Positions 17,073-26,995 are shown, counted from the stretch's first letter. The stretch: DNA of 64,000 nt from JACNJF01 sp050288105 (GCA_050288105.1 JBNKDE010000011.1:1-64000); one strand, 5' to 3'. Notes: generated by a model from the sequence alone, not told the origin. Translations and numbers: made by a program.

Positions 17073-19447
17073 GATGCCGTTTGATCAGCCATGAAGAGCC
17101 AGGTTTCGATAACGGTATCGGGATTCAGTGAGACGCTATCTATGCCTTTGTCGAGTAGCCACTTGGCCAGGTCTGGGTGGTCTGAAGGGCCCTGCCCACA
17201 GATGCCCACGTATTTACCGGCTTTTTTGCAGGCGGTAATGGCCTGTTCCAGTAGCATCATGACTGCAGGATTCCTTTCATCGAAGGAGTGTGCAATCAGG
17301 CCGGAGTCGCGATCAAGGCCTAGAGTCAGCTGAGTCAGGTCATTAGACCCAATCGAGAATCCATCAAAGTATTGCAGGAACTGTTCAGCCAGCAGGACAT
17401 TGGAAGGTAGCTCACACATCATGATGATCTTCAGGCCATCCTTACCGCGCTCGAGGCCGTTTTTCTTTAACAGTTCGATTACGGCTGCGGCTTCGTCCAG
17501 GGTGCGTACAAATGGAATCATGATTTCAATATTGTCGATACCCATTTCATTACGTACCCGTTTTACTGCAGCACATTCGAGTGCGAAACACTCATGGAAA
17601 TCTTCTGAGATATAGCGCGAAGCACCACGATAGCCGATCATGGGGTTTTCTTCTTCTGGCTCGAATATCTCACCACCGATCAGGTGGGCGTATTCATTAG
17701 ATTTAAAATCAGATAACCGCACAATCACGCGTTCTGGGGCAAAGGCGGCACCCAGGGTCGCTATGCCCTCGCTCAAACGATCCACGTAGTAATCAACTGG
17801 AGAGGCATAGCCAGAGATGCGTTTGCTAATGATCTGTTTAAGATCAGAATCCATCTCGTCAAATTTGAGCAATGCCCGCGGATGGATTCCAATCATTTTA
17901 TTAATGATAAATTCAAGGCGCGCAAGGCCTACACCTTTATGTGGTAACCGCGCAAAGCCAAAGGCGCGTTCCGGGTTGCCAACATTCATCATTACCTTGA
18001 CAGGGATATCAGGCATTTTGGACAGCTCGTGTTTCTGGTGTTCATATTCGAGCAGTCCTGCATAAACATGCCCCGTATCACCATGCGCACAGGAGACGGT
18101 GACCTCGGTTTCGTGTTGAATAACCTTGGTAGCATCACCTGTACCCACCAGAGCAGGAATACCCAGTTCGCGTGCAATGATAGCCGCGTGGCAGGTTCTT
18201 CCTCCCCGGTTGGTCACGATTGCCGAGGCTTTTTTCATAATCGGTTCCCAGTCGGGATCCGTCATATCGGTAACCAGAACATCACCTTCATTGATCTGGT
18301 CCATTTGCGAAAGATCATTGATGACTTTTGACAGTCCCGCACCAATTCGATTTCCTACGGCACGGCCCTCAACCAGATATTTAGCCGGTTCGTTTTTAAG
18401 TACATATCGTTCAACCACCTTGCCTTCACGCGATACCACCGTTTCTGGACGCGCCTGAACGATGAATAATTTACCGCTGATACCATCTTTCGCCCATTCA
18501 ACATCCATTGGACGCTGGTAATGCTTTTCAATGGTAACGGCCATTTTCGCCAGTTCAGTAATATCTTCGTCAGTAATCGAGAACAGGTTTCTTTCCTGTT
18601 TATCCACCTTGACGGTCTGAATTGCATGTTCCGGGTTTTCATCCTGCGCATAAACCATTTTGATTAATTTACTACCACGGTTTTTCTGCAGTATGCTGGG
18701 GCGTCCCGCATTTAGCGCTTTTTTATACACATAAAATTCATCAGGGTTGACCGCACCCTGGACCACGGTTTCGCCGAGACCATAGCTGGAAGTAATAAAT
18801 ACCACGTCTTCAAAGCCTGATTCGGTATCCACACTAAACATTACGCCACTGGAAGCCAGGTCACTCCTGACCATTAACTGGATACCGGCAGAGAGGGCGA
18901 CTTCCGCGTGCTCAAAGCCCTGGTGTACGCGATAGGAGATCGCGCGGTCATTAAACAATGAAGCGAACACCAGCTTCACGGCATGTAACACCTGGGTAAT
19001 GCCCTTGATATTGAGGAAGGTTTCCTGCTGCCCAGCAAATGATGCATCGGGCAGGTCTTCCGCGGTCGCTGACGAACGAACTGCAACGGTCGCATCTTCT
19101 CCCTTAACAGACAGAGCCTCATAAGATTGTCTTATCTGAGATTCAAGCTGCTCTGGAAGCGGGGCGTCAACCACCCATTGACGGATCTCCTTACCTGCCT
19201 GTGCCAGTGCATTCACATCATCGACATCGAGTTCTATCAACTTGGTGTCTATTTTTTGCTTGAGTCCTGCTTCGATCAGGAAAACACGAAATGCCTCAGC
19301 GGTAGTGGCAAACCCCCCAGGTACGGTGACGCCGAGATTTGATAAATTGGAAATCATTTCGCCAAGAGAAGCATTTTTCCCACCAACTACAGGCACATCA
19401 TTCATACCAAGTTGATCCAGATTAATTACAAAATTATTTGAATTCAT
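17069..19447 (-). CDS. ppsA: Phosphoenolpyruvate synthase (pyruvate, water dikinase)
   Basis: PpsA converts pyruvate and ATP to PEP, AMP and phosphate for gluconeogenesis. At 792 residues it is full length: N-terminal ATP-binding domain (GGKNASLGEM near 22), the phosphohistidine swivelling domain (GGRTCHAAIIARELGIPALVG, phosphoacceptor His) and the PEP-binding TIM barrel, ending with the CGQGPSDHPDLAKWL motif containing the catalytic Cys. It is divergent from its regulator ppsR. It heads a minus-strand run of seven tightly spaced genes. Confidence 0.97.
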   Translation of the reverse strand: MNSNNFVINLDQLGMNDVPVVGGKNASLGEMISNLSNLGVTVPGGFATTAEAFRVFLIEAGLKQKIDTKLIELDVDDVNALAQAGKEIRQWVVDAPLPEQLESQIRQSYEALSVKGEDATVAVRSSATAEDLPDASFAGQQETFLNIKGITQVLHAVKLVFASLFNDRAISYRVHQGFEHAEVALSAGIQLMVRSDLASSGVMFSVDTESGFEDVVFITSSYGLGETVVQGAVNPDEFYVYKKALNAGRPSILQKNRGSKLIKMVYAQDENPEHAIQTVKVDKQERNLFSITDEDITELAKMAVTIEKHYQRPMDVEWAKDGISGKLFIVQARPETVVSREGKVVERYVLKNEPAKYLVEGRAVGNRIGAGLSKVINDLSQMDQINEGDVLVTDMTDPDWEPIMKKASAIVTNRGGRTCHAAIIARELGIPALVGTGDATKVIQHETEVTVSCAHGDTGHVYAGLLEYEHQKHELSKMPDIPVKVMMNVGNPERAFGFARLPHKGVGLARLEFIINKMIGIHPRALLKFDEMDSDLKQIISKRISGYASPVDYYVDRLSEGIATLGAAFAPERVIVRLSDFKSNEYAHLIGGEIFEPEEENPMIGYRGASRYISEDFHECFALECAAVKRVRNEMGIDNIEIMIPFVRTLDEAAAVIELLKKNGLERGKDGLKIIMMCELPSNVLLAEQFLQYFDGFSIGSNDLTQLTLGLDRDSGLIAHSFDERNPAVMMLLEQAITACKKAGKYVGICGQGPSDHPDLAKWLLDKGIDSVSLNPDTVIETWLFMADQTAS

Positions 19448-19568
19448 AAATAGACAAAAGGGTTGTATTAGTTATTAATAACAAGGGAATGTAACATAAT
19501 CGAAACAACATCCAACGATTAAAAGTTGTTTCTTTATATAAAATATTTATAAGTTTATGAGATATCCT
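19448..19568. promoter_or_regulatory. Divergent ppsA/ppsR promoter region with inverted repeats
   Basis: This region of about 110 bases is AT-rich. It holds a 12-bp palindrome GTTATTAATAAC at 19471-19482 and a perfect 8-bp inverted repeat, GAAACAAC (19502-19509) and GTTGTTTC (19525-19532), spaced by 15 bases. Either could be an operator for coordinated control of ppsA and ppsR. The cognate regulator is unknown. Confidence 0.4.
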
Positions 19569-20414
19569 ATGGACGCTAAATCAATCCCGGTTTTTTTCCT
19601 TTCGAACCGAACTGCAATCACCGCAGAAACGCTGGGTCACAGTTTGCTTGCTCAGTTTCCGGGGGTGGATTTTTCCTCTATTACCATTCCGTTTGTCGAT
19701 GATTTATCCAAGGCTTATAAAATTGTCGAGCGAATCAATAAAGAGGCTGAGCTTACCGGTTTGCAACCCATTGTTATCTCGACTATGGCGGATGAAGAGA
19801 TTAGTAAGGTTATACTCTCGTCAAAAGCCCTGGTATTAGATCCCTTCGACCGTTTTTTACCGGATCTGGAGACTACCTTGCATGCTCATTCTATCCATGA
19901 GTCAGGGCAATCACATCGGATCTCAAATCAAACATTGTATGAATCGCGTATTGATGCGATTGATTTTTCGCTAATTCATGATGATGGGGCGACCACTAAA
20001 CTTTATGATAAGACTGATATTATCATTCTGGGCGTTTCGCGCAGCGGAAAAACACCTACCTGTCTATATCTGGCATTACAGTTTGGTATTAAGGCGGCGA
20101 ACTATCCGATTACCGAGGAAGATATGGATTCAGAGGACTTGCCCCGGCATTTGAAAACCCATAAAAACAAGTTATTTGGTTTGACCACCGATCCCAATCG
20201 TCTGGCTCATATCAGGGAAGAGCGGCGCCCCGGTAGTCGTTATGCCTCGATAGATCAATGTCGATATGAAGTGAAGGCTGCTGAGCAAATGTTCGAGCAA
20301 TACGGCGTCCCTTATCTGAACACGACGACGATGTCGATAGAAGAAATATCAACCAAAATTGTGGAAGTTGCCGGATTGAAACGATTCAGCAAGCCGCTCA
20401 TATCGCACGCATAA
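19569..20414 (+). CDS. ppsR: PEP synthase regulatory kinase/phosphorylase PpsR (DUF299)
   Basis: PpsR inactivates PEP synthase by ADP-dependent phosphorylation and reactivates it by phosphorolysis. The P-loop GVSRSGKTPTCLYLA lies near residues 155-170, and the family N-terminus (NRTAITAETLGHSLLAQFP) is present, with Asn-Arg where many homologues have Asp-Gly. ATG 19569 (MDAKSIPVFF) fits homologues best; ATG 19557 adds four residues. It is divergent from its target ppsA and is followed by a good hairpin terminator. Confidence 0.95.
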   Translation: MDAKSIPVFFLSNRTAITAETLGHSLLAQFPGVDFSSITIPFVDDLSKAYKIVERINKEAELTGLQPIVISTMADEEISKVILSSKALVLDPFDRFLPDLETTLHAHSIHESGQSHRISNQTLYESRIDAIDFSLIHDDGATTKLYDKTDIIILGVSRSGKTPTCLYLALQFGIKAANYPITEEDMDSEDLPRHLKTHKNKLFGLTTDPNRLAHIREERRPGSRYASIDQCRYEVKAAEQMFEQYGVPYLNTTTMSIEEISTKIVEVAGLKRFSKPLISHA

Positions 20415-20416
20415 AA

Positions 20417-20438
20417 AACGGCTATTAGGATAGCCGTT
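20417..20438. terminator. Bidirectional hairpin terminator between ppsR and icd
   Basis: AACGGCTAT and ATAGCCGTT form a perfect 9-bp stem with a 4-base loop, preceded by A-rich and followed by T-rich sequence. It lies between the convergent ppsR and icd genes and can serve both strands. Confidence 0.85.
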
Positions 20439-20461
20439 TATAAAGTTACTTCTGGTTACAT

Positions 20462-21718
20462 TTACATATTGGCTACTACAGCATAACCAAAGTCAGTTGT
20501 GCTGAGCTCGGTCGCTTCCGGCTCATTTCTCGCCAGGTCATAGGTAACCTGTTTGGATGATATAGCGCCTTCCATTCCTTTGATAATGAGATCAGCGGCC
20601 TCGGTCCAGCCCATATAACGCAGCATCATTTCTGCAGATAAAATCAACGACCCTGGATTGACCTTGTTCAGCCCGGTGTATTTTGGTGCGGTACCATGTG
20701 TTGCTTCAAATACGCCAACGGTATCCGCGATGTTAGCGCCTGGAGCTATACCAATTCCACCAACCTGAGCGGCCAGGGCATCGGAAATATAATCGCCGTT
20801 TAGATTGAGTGTTGCGATGACATCATAATTGGCAGGGCGCAATACGATTTGCTGTAGGAAGTTGTCAGCAATCACGTCATTTACAGTGATTTTTTTGCCG
20901 GTCTTAGGGTTGGTAAACTCACACCAGGGCCCTTCGCCAATCAGAGTTGCACCAAATTCTTCGCGCGCAAGTTCATAACCCGAATTGCGGAATGCCCCCT
21001 CGGTGTATTTCATGATATTGCCTTTATGCACCAGGGTGACTGAGTCTCTATCATTGTCAATCGCGTACTGAATGGCGAGTCTTATCAGGCGTTTGGAGCC
21101 CTCAGAGGATACAGGTTTGACCCCAATGCCTGAGGTGTCAGGAAAACGAATACTGTCGACACCCATTTCAGAGATCAGGAAGTTAATGACCTTTTTGACT
21201 TCATCTGATCCGGCCGCCCATTCGATGCCCGCATAGATGTCCTCGGTATTTTCGCGAAAAATGACCATTTCCGTATCTTCCGGACGCTTCAGTGGTGTCT
21301 CTATACCTTTGAAATATCTTACCGGGCGCACACAGGCATAAAGGTCCAGTTTCTGTCGAATCGCAACATTCAGGGATCGCATGCCGCCGCCGACCGGCGT
21401 CGTCAAGGGACCTTTGATGGAAACAATAAAATCCTGCATGGCCTGCAGACTTTCTTCCGGCAGCCATTCATTTTCACCATAGGTTTGAGTGGCCTTCTCA
21501 CCCGCATAGATCTCCATCCAGTGAATTTTACGTTGACCAGAGTAAGCCTTTTCAACTGCAGCATTGACCACAATCAGCATGGCCGGTGTAATGTCAGAGC
21601 CAATACCATCTCCCTCGATATATGGAATGATGGGGTTGTCAGGTACATTAAGACTGTTGTCTGGATTGGCTGTGATTGCAGCTCCCAGTTCAGGAATTGA
21701 GATATGTTGATAGTTCAT
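20462..21718 (-). CDS. icd: NADP-dependent isocitrate dehydrogenase
   Basis: Icd oxidises isocitrate to 2-oxoglutarate and CO2 in the TCA cycle. ATG 21718, with a GAGG ribosome-binding site, gives 418 residues, the size of the E. coli enzyme. The GGGMRSLNVAIRQ motif contains the serine that AceK phosphorylates in enterobacteria. The KYTGLNKVNPGS segment carries the Lys-Tyr pair typical of NADP specificity. A longer ORF start at 21760 lacks family support. The icd-cspD-clpS-clpA-infA order is shared with pseudomonads. Confidence 0.97.
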   Translation of the reverse strand: MNYQHISIPELGAAITANPDNSLNVPDNPIIPYIEGDGIGSDITPAMLIVVNAAVEKAYSGQRKIHWMEIYAGEKATQTYGENEWLPEESLQAMQDFIVSIKGPLTTPVGGGMRSLNVAIRQKLDLYACVRPVRYFKGIETPLKRPEDTEMVIFRENTEDIYAGIEWAAGSDEVKKVINFLISEMGVDSIRFPDTSGIGVKPVSSEGSKRLIRLAIQYAIDNDRDSVTLVHKGNIMKYTEGAFRNSGYELAREEFGATLIGEGPWCEFTNPKTGKKITVNDVIADNFLQQIVLRPANYDVIATLNLNGDYISDALAAQVGGIGIAPGANIADTVGVFEATHGTAPKYTGLNKVNPGSLILSAEMMLRYMGWTEAADLIIKGMEGAISSKQVTYDLARNEPEATELSTTDFGYAVVANM

Positions 21719-21868
21719 GAATATCCTCAGGATTCTGGGTGAGGCGAGGATTATACACAAGAATTACCGCGTCGAAGAGCAAAAAGCTTTTCGACGCGGC
21801 TGATGTAAGGTAAAACCAGTTAAGATTTTATTTAAGACTGAGCTGTTTGATTTAAAATGATTTACAGA

Positions 21869-22081
21869 TTAATTATTTGCCGATCGAATGTTTAAAGCCT
21901 GCAAACCTTTAGGCCCTTCATTAATATCAAATTCGATTTTCTGTCCAGAAGTCAGCTTTTTGTAGCCCTCCATCTCTATCGCTGAAAAGTGAGCGAAAAT
22001 ATCCTCTCCCTCATTATCATCTGTGTTGACAAATCCATAACCCTTAACATTACTAAACCATTTAACTGTACCTGTGGCCAT
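21869..22081 (-). CDS. cspD: Cold-shock domain protein, CspD-like
   Basis: This is a 70-residue single-domain nucleic-acid-binding protein with RNP1 (KGYGFV) and RNP2 (DIFAHF) motifs. The gene is preceded by a GAGGAAG ribosome-binding site. Its position between icd and clpS is that of cspD, which in E. coli is a stationary-phase inhibitor of replication. Assignment as CspD rather than another Csp paralogue rests mainly on synteny. Confidence 0.9.
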   Translation of the reverse strand: MATGTVKWFSNVKGYGFVNTDDNEGEDIFAHFSAIEMEGYKKLTSGQKIEFDINEGPKGLQALNIRSANN

Positions 22082-22137
22082 AACACTTCCTCTTCGTTAC
22101 GTTGCTAATACTAAATATCCCATTTGTATTTTTTATA

Positions 22138-22168
22138 AGCCCTATCAATAGTCTCAATTGACAGGGCT
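22138..22168. other. Long inverted repeat in the cspD/clpS intergenic region
   Basis: AGCCCTATCAAT (22138-22149) pairs with ATTGACAGGGCT (22157-22168), with 11 of 12 positions complementary and a 7-base loop. It lies about 60 bases upstream of the cspD start and 120 upstream of clpS. It could be a 5' leader structure of cspD mRNA or an operator, since no gene ends here for it to terminate. Confidence 0.4.
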
Positions 22169-22288
22169 ATTTTAACAAAAAATTATCCATTGTTGCGTTA
22201 AATTATTCTCTTAATTTATTCCAGGTCATATTGAAAAACAAATGCCCCGGCATTATCTTGATAAAACCGATATAACACGAGAGATTTC

Positions 22289-22603
22289 ATGAGTCATTCG
22301 ACCGATGACGACGATACCGTTCTACTGGAACACACGAAACCAAAACTGAAAAAACCGCCTATGTATAAGGTTGTGTTGATCAATGATGATTACACGCCGA
22401 TGGAGTTCGTGGTGCATATTCTGGAGGTGATTTTTAATCATTCACGCGACAAAGCCACACAAATTATGTTGAATGTGCATAAACAGGGCAAGGGAGTATG
22501 TGGTATTTATACTAAAGACATAGCCGAAACCAAGGTGGTTCAGGTCAATAATTATTCGCGCGAAAATAAACACCCATTATTGTGCGATCTGGAAGAAATT
22601 TAG
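22289..22603 (+). CDS. clpS: ATP-dependent Clp protease adaptor ClpS
   Basis: ClpS delivers N-degron substrates to ClpAP. The 104-residue protein has the flexible N-terminus and the core VVLINDDYTPMEFVVHIL, which forms the N-end residue pocket. It lies 57 bases upstream of clpA in the conserved clpS-clpA pair. Confidence 0.97.
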   Translation: MSHSTDDDDTVLLEHTKPKLKKPPMYKVVLINDDYTPMEFVVHILEVIFNHSRDKATQIMLNVHKQGKGVCGIYTKDIAETKVVQVNNYSRENKHPLLCDLEEI

Positions 22604-22660
22604 GAACTTGAACGTCTACATACTAGACTTATAGATAATTAACTCAGGCTAACTATTAAA

Positions 22661-24928
22661 ATGCTCAATAAAGAATTAGAACATTCATTGAATCAGGCCT
22701 TTCTCGAAGCGCGAGAAAAAAGGCATGAGTTCATTACGGTTGAGCATATCCTGCTTATGCTGACTGAAAATGCTTCAGCTATCGCTGTGCTTAAGGCCTG
22801 TGGTGCTGACATAAGAAAGCTACGCGAAGATCTGGAAATTTTCGTTGATCAAAACACACCGCTTCTGCTCGGTGATGAGGAACGCGAAACTCAGCCAACG
22901 CTCGGTTTTCAACGGGTATTGCAACGCGCACTATTCCATGTTCAATCCTCAGGGCAGGGCGAGGTATCAGGCGCGAATGTACTGGTTGCGATTTTTTCTG
23001 AGCAGGATTCACATGCGGTTTACCTGTTACATTCACAAAATATTGAGCGTCTGGATGTGACTAACTATCTGTCGCATGGTATCAGTCGTATCGATGAACC
23101 TACTGAAGACGCTTCGTTTAGCTCCGATTCAGGCGTGTATAACGAGGAACCGGCCAAGGAAAAACCGCTGGAATCCTTTGCTAGTAACCTGAATGAACTT
23201 GCGATAGCAGGAAAAATAGATCCCTTAGTGGGGCGAGATGAGGAAGTCGAGCGCGTTGTTCAAACCTTGTGCCGCCGTAGAAAAAATAACCCTTTGCTGG
23301 TTGGTGAAGCTGGCGTTGGAAAAACAGCAATCGCAGAAGGTTTAGCAAGACGTATCGTAGAAGAGTCTGTTCCTGATCTTTTGCTGGACGCAACTATTTA
23401 CTCGCTTGACCTGGGTGCCCTGATTGCCGGCACCAAATATCGAGGTGATTTCGAGAAGCGTTTAAAAGCGGTCATCAAACAGCTAAAAGATGAACCACAT
23501 GCCGTTTTATTCATTGATGAAATTCATACCATTATTGGGGCTGGTTCCGCTTCTGGTGGCGTAATGGATGCTTCAAACCTGATAAAACCTGTACTGGCAA
23601 GTGGAGAAATGAAATGTATAGGATCCACAACCTATCAGGAATACCGTGGTGTTTTTGAGAAAGATCGTGCTCTGGCGCGTCGTTTCCAGAAAATTGACGT
23701 GCCTGAACCGAGCATTGATGAAACTTATCTTATTCTGAAAGGGCTAAAAACACGCTTTGAAGAACACCACGATGTGAAATATACCCAGCAAGCCTTAAAG
23801 AAGGCATCCGAATTGTCTGCTCGTTATATTAATGATCGTCATTTACCTGATAAGGCAATTGATGTCATCGATGAGGCTGGCGCACAGCGTCGTCTGCTAC
23901 CCGAAAAACAACGCAAGAAGACTATTGGTGTTACTGACATCGAAAAAATCGTATCCAGGATCGCTCGTATACCAAGTAGCACTGTCAGTGCAACCGATAT
24001 GGATATGCTGAAAAACCTGGGTAAAAACCTGTCAAGAGTGGTATTTGGTCAGGATAAAGCCATCCAGGCGCTAGATGCAGCAATCAAAATGTCTCGTTCA
24101 GGTCTGGGACGCGACGCTAAGCCCGTAGGTTCATTTTTATTCGCCGGACCGACCGGCGTTGGTAAGACCGAAGTCTGTAAACAACTTGCCAATATCATGG
24201 GCGTTGAGTTGATTCGTTTCGACATGTCAGAGTATATGGAGCGTCATACGGTGTCACGCCTGATTGGTGCGCCTCCTGGGTATGTCGGGTTTGATCAAGG
24301 TGGTTTGCTGACCGAGGAAGTCCTTAAACATCCTTATTCTGTAGTGCTGCTGGATGAGATCGAGAAAGCACATCCTGACGTGTTTAATCTACTGTTGCAG
24401 GTTATGGATCATGGCACATTGACTGATAATAACGGGCGCAAAGCGGATTTCAGAAATGTCATTCTGGTGATGACCACGAATGCAGGTGCGGAGCTGATCA
24501 GCCGTTCAACAATGGGTTTTGCACCGCAGGACCACAGCAGTGATGGCAGCGAAGCCATTAAGAAAATATTTACCCCTGAGTTCAGAAACAGGCTGGATGC
24601 GATTATTAATTTCCAGGCACTGGACTCAAAGGTTATTTTAAATGTGGTTGATAAGTTCCTGATTGAACTCGAATCTCAGCTGGAAGCCAGGAAGGTTACC
24701 CTGATTGTCACTGACGCTGCCCGACGATATCTGGCGGAAAAGGGTTACGATATCAAGATGGGTGCGCGCCCAATGGCTCGTGTGATACAGGATGAAATCA
24801 AGAGAATTCTCGCCGATGAGCTACTGTTTGGAGAGCTTTCATCTGGTGGAGAAGTCAGGGTAGACGTCAAGGACGGTGCGTTAGTCTGTCGCACGCGCTC
24901 GATTAAAAAGCTGGAAGCTGAAGCCTGA
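22661..24928 (+). CDS. clpA: ATP-dependent Clp protease ATP-binding subunit ClpA
   Basis: ClpA is the AAA+ unfoldase that feeds proteins into ClpP. It has a Clp N-domain (1-145) and two AAA modules with Walker A motifs at about residues 215 (GEAGVGKTA) and 496 (GPTGVGKTE), plus Walker B motifs LFIDEIHT and VLLDEIEKAHP. At 755 residues it is full length. A hairpin terminator follows. ClpP is encoded elsewhere, as is usual. Confidence 0.97.
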   Translation: MLNKELEHSLNQAFLEAREKRHEFITVEHILLMLTENASAIAVLKACGADIRKLREDLEIFVDQNTPLLLGDEERETQPTLGFQRVLQRALFHVQSSGQGEVSGANVLVAIFSEQDSHAVYLLHSQNIERLDVTNYLSHGISRIDEPTEDASFSSDSGVYNEEPAKEKPLESFASNLNELAIAGKIDPLVGRDEEVERVVQTLCRRRKNNPLLVGEAGVGKTAIAEGLARRIVEESVPDLLLDATIYSLDLGALIAGTKYRGDFEKRLKAVIKQLKDEPHAVLFIDEIHTIIGAGSASGGVMDASNLIKPVLASGEMKCIGSTTYQEYRGVFEKDRALARRFQKIDVPEPSIDETYLILKGLKTRFEEHHDVKYTQQALKKASELSARYINDRHLPDKAIDVIDEAGAQRRLLPEKQRKKTIGVTDIEKIVSRIARIPSSTVSATDMDMLKNLGKNLSRVVFGQDKAIQALDAAIKMSRSGLGRDAKPVGSFLFAGPTGVGKTEVCKQLANIMGVELIRFDMSEYMERHTVSRLIGAPPGYVGFDQGGLLTEEVLKHPYSVVLLDEIEKAHPDVFNLLLQVMDHGTLTDNNGRKADFRNVILVMTTNAGAELISRSTMGFAPQDHSSDGSEAIKKIFTPEFRNRLDAIINFQALDSKVILNVVDKFLIELESQLEARKVTLIVTDAARRYLAEKGYDIKMGARPMARVIQDEIKRILADELLFGELSSGGEVRVDVKDGALVCRTRSIKKLEAEA

Positions 24929-24935
24929 AGAAAGT

Positions 24936-24974
24936 GAAAGCCTGTGAGTACCTGAGAATGACTCGCGGGCTTTC
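24936..24974 (+). terminator. Hairpin terminator after clpA, facing infA
   Basis: A 14-bp imperfect stem (GAAAGCC...GGCTTTC extended by TGAGT/ACTC) encloses an 11-base loop. The two mismatches are G-U pairs in the plus-strand transcript, favouring the clpA direction. The downstream T-tract is weak. Confidence 0.65.
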
Positions 24975-24980
24975 AATCTA

Positions 24981-25199
24981 TTAGCGTTCGCGAAAGGTAA
25001 TGCGTCCTTTAGAAAGGTCGTATGGAGTTAATTCAACAGTCACCTTATCGCCGGTCAGAATACGAATATAGTGTTTGCGCATTTTTCCAGAGATATGGGC
25101 TGTAACAACATGGCCATTCTCAAGCTCTACTCTAAACATTGTGTTGGGTAAGGTATCAATAACCGTACCCTGCATTTCAATATGATCGCCTTTTGGCAT
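24981..25199 (-). CDS. infA: Translation initiation factor IF-1
   Basis: This 72-residue S1/OB-fold protein binds the ribosomal A site during initiation. The sequence is almost canonical (IEMQGTVIDTLPNTMFRVEL, KMRKHYIRILTGD). It is convergent with clpA, the usual partner, and divergent from fabD across about 115 AT-rich bases. Confidence 0.98.
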   Translation of the reverse strand: MPKGDHIEMQGTVIDTLPNTMFRVELENGHVVTAHISGKMRKHYIRILTGDKVTVELTPYDLSKGRITFRER

Positions 25200-25315
25200 T
25201 AAATCTATCCGAAGTAAGAAAACCGCGTCATTATCCAGTTTTTATCAGGAATCACAACCGATATAACTCATAAGTTTTATGATAAGATCGCCATTTTTTA
25301 CCACAAGAATAAAGA

Positions 25316-26251
25316 ATGACTAATCTCGCTTTTGTATTTCCGGGTCAGGGATCCCAATCCGTGGGTATGATGAATACCTGGGAAGATCACCAGACCCTTG
25401 TTGATGATGTATTTCAGGAAGCTTCGGATGCATTATCTTATGATTTAAAGGGGCTTGTCACTTCAGGTCCTGTTGAAAAACTCAATCAAACTGAAATTAC
25501 TCAGCCTGCCATGCTCGCATCCGGCGTTGCTGCATTTCGTGTCTGGCAAAGTCTCGACCTACCAACTGCATCAGTTTATGCCGGTCATAGTCTCGGTGAA
25601 TATACCGCGTTGGTTTGTGCAAACAGCCTTAAGTTTGCCGATGCAGTCAAGCTGGTTGCAGAGCGAGGAAGGTTAATGCGATCAGCTGTGGCCGATGGCG
25701 AAGGTGCCATGGCCGCAATTATCGGGCTGGAAGATGAAGATGTTGTGAAAGCCTGCTCGCAGGTTGAGCAGGGCGTTGTATCTGCTGTCAACTTTAATTC
25801 TCCTGGACAGGTCGTCATCGCTGGAAATAAGGCAAGTGTCGAAAGAGCAATGGAGAATGCAAAGGAACTGGGGGCGAAACGTGCGTTACCTCTTCCTGTT
25901 AGCGTGCCTTCGCATTGTGCCCTGATGCAGTCCGCAGCTGATCAACTTGCCCACACGCTAAAGGAAGTGGAAATAAAAATGCCTGATGTTCAGGTACTGC
26001 ATAATCAAAATGCCCAGGCAGCGAATACAGAAAATGAAATCAGAGAGTTACTCCGGTTACAGCTATTTCAGCCGGTATTGTGGGTTGACTGCGTTAACGC
26101 CATGCATAAATCACAGGTGGACACTCTGATTGAGTTTGGCCCAGGTAAAGTGCTAACAGGGCTTACTCGTCGCATCAATAAATCAATGAATGGCTTAGCT
26201 GTTTTTGACAAAGATAGTCTCGACAAAACAATTCAAACAATAGCGGAGTAA
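25316..26251 (+). CDS. fabD: Malonyl-CoA-ACP transacylase
   Basis: FabD loads malonyl groups onto acyl carrier protein. The catalytic Ser92 lies in GHSLGEYTAL, and the N-terminal FVFPGQGSQSVGM motif is present. It is family length at 311 residues. It begins the fab operon, three bases upstream of fabG. The usual upstream neighbours plsX and fabH are absent; infA, divergent, takes their place. Confidence 0.97.
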   Translation: MTNLAFVFPGQGSQSVGMMNTWEDHQTLVDDVFQEASDALSYDLKGLVTSGPVEKLNQTEITQPAMLASGVAAFRVWQSLDLPTASVYAGHSLGEYTALVCANSLKFADAVKLVAERGRLMRSAVADGEGAMAAIIGLEDEDVVKACSQVEQGVVSAVNFNSPGQVVIAGNKASVERAMENAKELGAKRALPLPVSVPSHCALMQSAADQLAHTLKEVEIKMPDVQVLHNQNAQAANTENEIRELLRLQLFQPVLWVDCVNAMHKSQVDTLIEFGPGKVLTGLTRRINKSMNGLAVFDKDSLDKTIQTIAE

Positions 26252-26254
26252 TCA

Positions 26255-26995
26255 ATGCTAGAAAATCAAATCGCGCTGGTGACGGGTGCCAGCCGGGGGA
26301 TAGGCCAGGCAATAGCCAAAGGTCTGGGTGCATCAGGTGCAACGGTCATTGGTACAGCAACCAGTGCAGCTGGCGCCGATAAAATCACGGCTTATCTGAA
26401 AGAAGCTGGAATCTCTGGTCAGGGTATGGTGCTTGATGTTGCGGATAATGAATCGGTTGCAAGCTGTATAAAACAGATAGGTGCTGATTATGGTGCGCCC
26501 GACATTCTGGTGAATAATGCGGGAATCACCAAAGACACATTATTAATGGCCATGAAAGATGAACAATGGGACGATATTATTAATACCAATTTAACGTCCA
26601 TCTTTCGTATGTCCAAAGCGGTTGTAAGGGGCATGATGAAGAAAAGAAACGGTCGCATCATCAGTATTTCTTCAGTTGTTGGTGCATCCGGTAACCCCGG
26701 TCAAACTAACTATGCTGCTGCAAAAGCGGGTCTGGTTGGTTTTAGCAAATCTCTGGCGCGTGAAATTGGATCGCGCAATATTACCGTGAATGCAGTTGCT
26801 CCCGGTTTTATTGATACTGATATGACCAGAGAACTTGATCAAAATCAAAAAGATGCACTTTTAACTCAGATACCATTAGGTCGACTGGGAAGTGCAGAAG
26901 AAATAGCTGCTACAGTAGTATTTCTGGCATCTCCGGCTGCTGGCTATATCACGGGTGAAACCATACATGTCAATGGCGGGATGTATATGTCATAG
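26255..26995 (+). CDS. fabG: 3-oxoacyl-ACP reductase FabG
   Basis: FabG is an NADPH-dependent short-chain dehydrogenase that reduces 3-ketoacyl-ACP. It shows the cofactor motif TGASRGIG, NNAGIT, and the catalytic Ser/Tyr153/Lys157 set (YAAAKAG). It has 246 residues. A GGAG site and a 3-base gap to fabD support operon expression. Confidence 0.97.
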   Translation: MLENQIALVTGASRGIGQAIAKGLGASGATVIGTATSAAGADKITAYLKEAGISGQGMVLDVADNESVASCIKQIGADYGAPDILVNNAGITKDTLLMAMKDEQWDDIINTNLTSIFRMSKAVVRGMMKKRNGRIISISSVVGASGNPGQTNYAAAKAGLVGFSKSLAREIGSRNITVNAVAPGFIDTDMTRELDQNQKDALLTQIPLGRLGSAEEIAATVVFLASPAAGYITGETIHVNGGMYMS

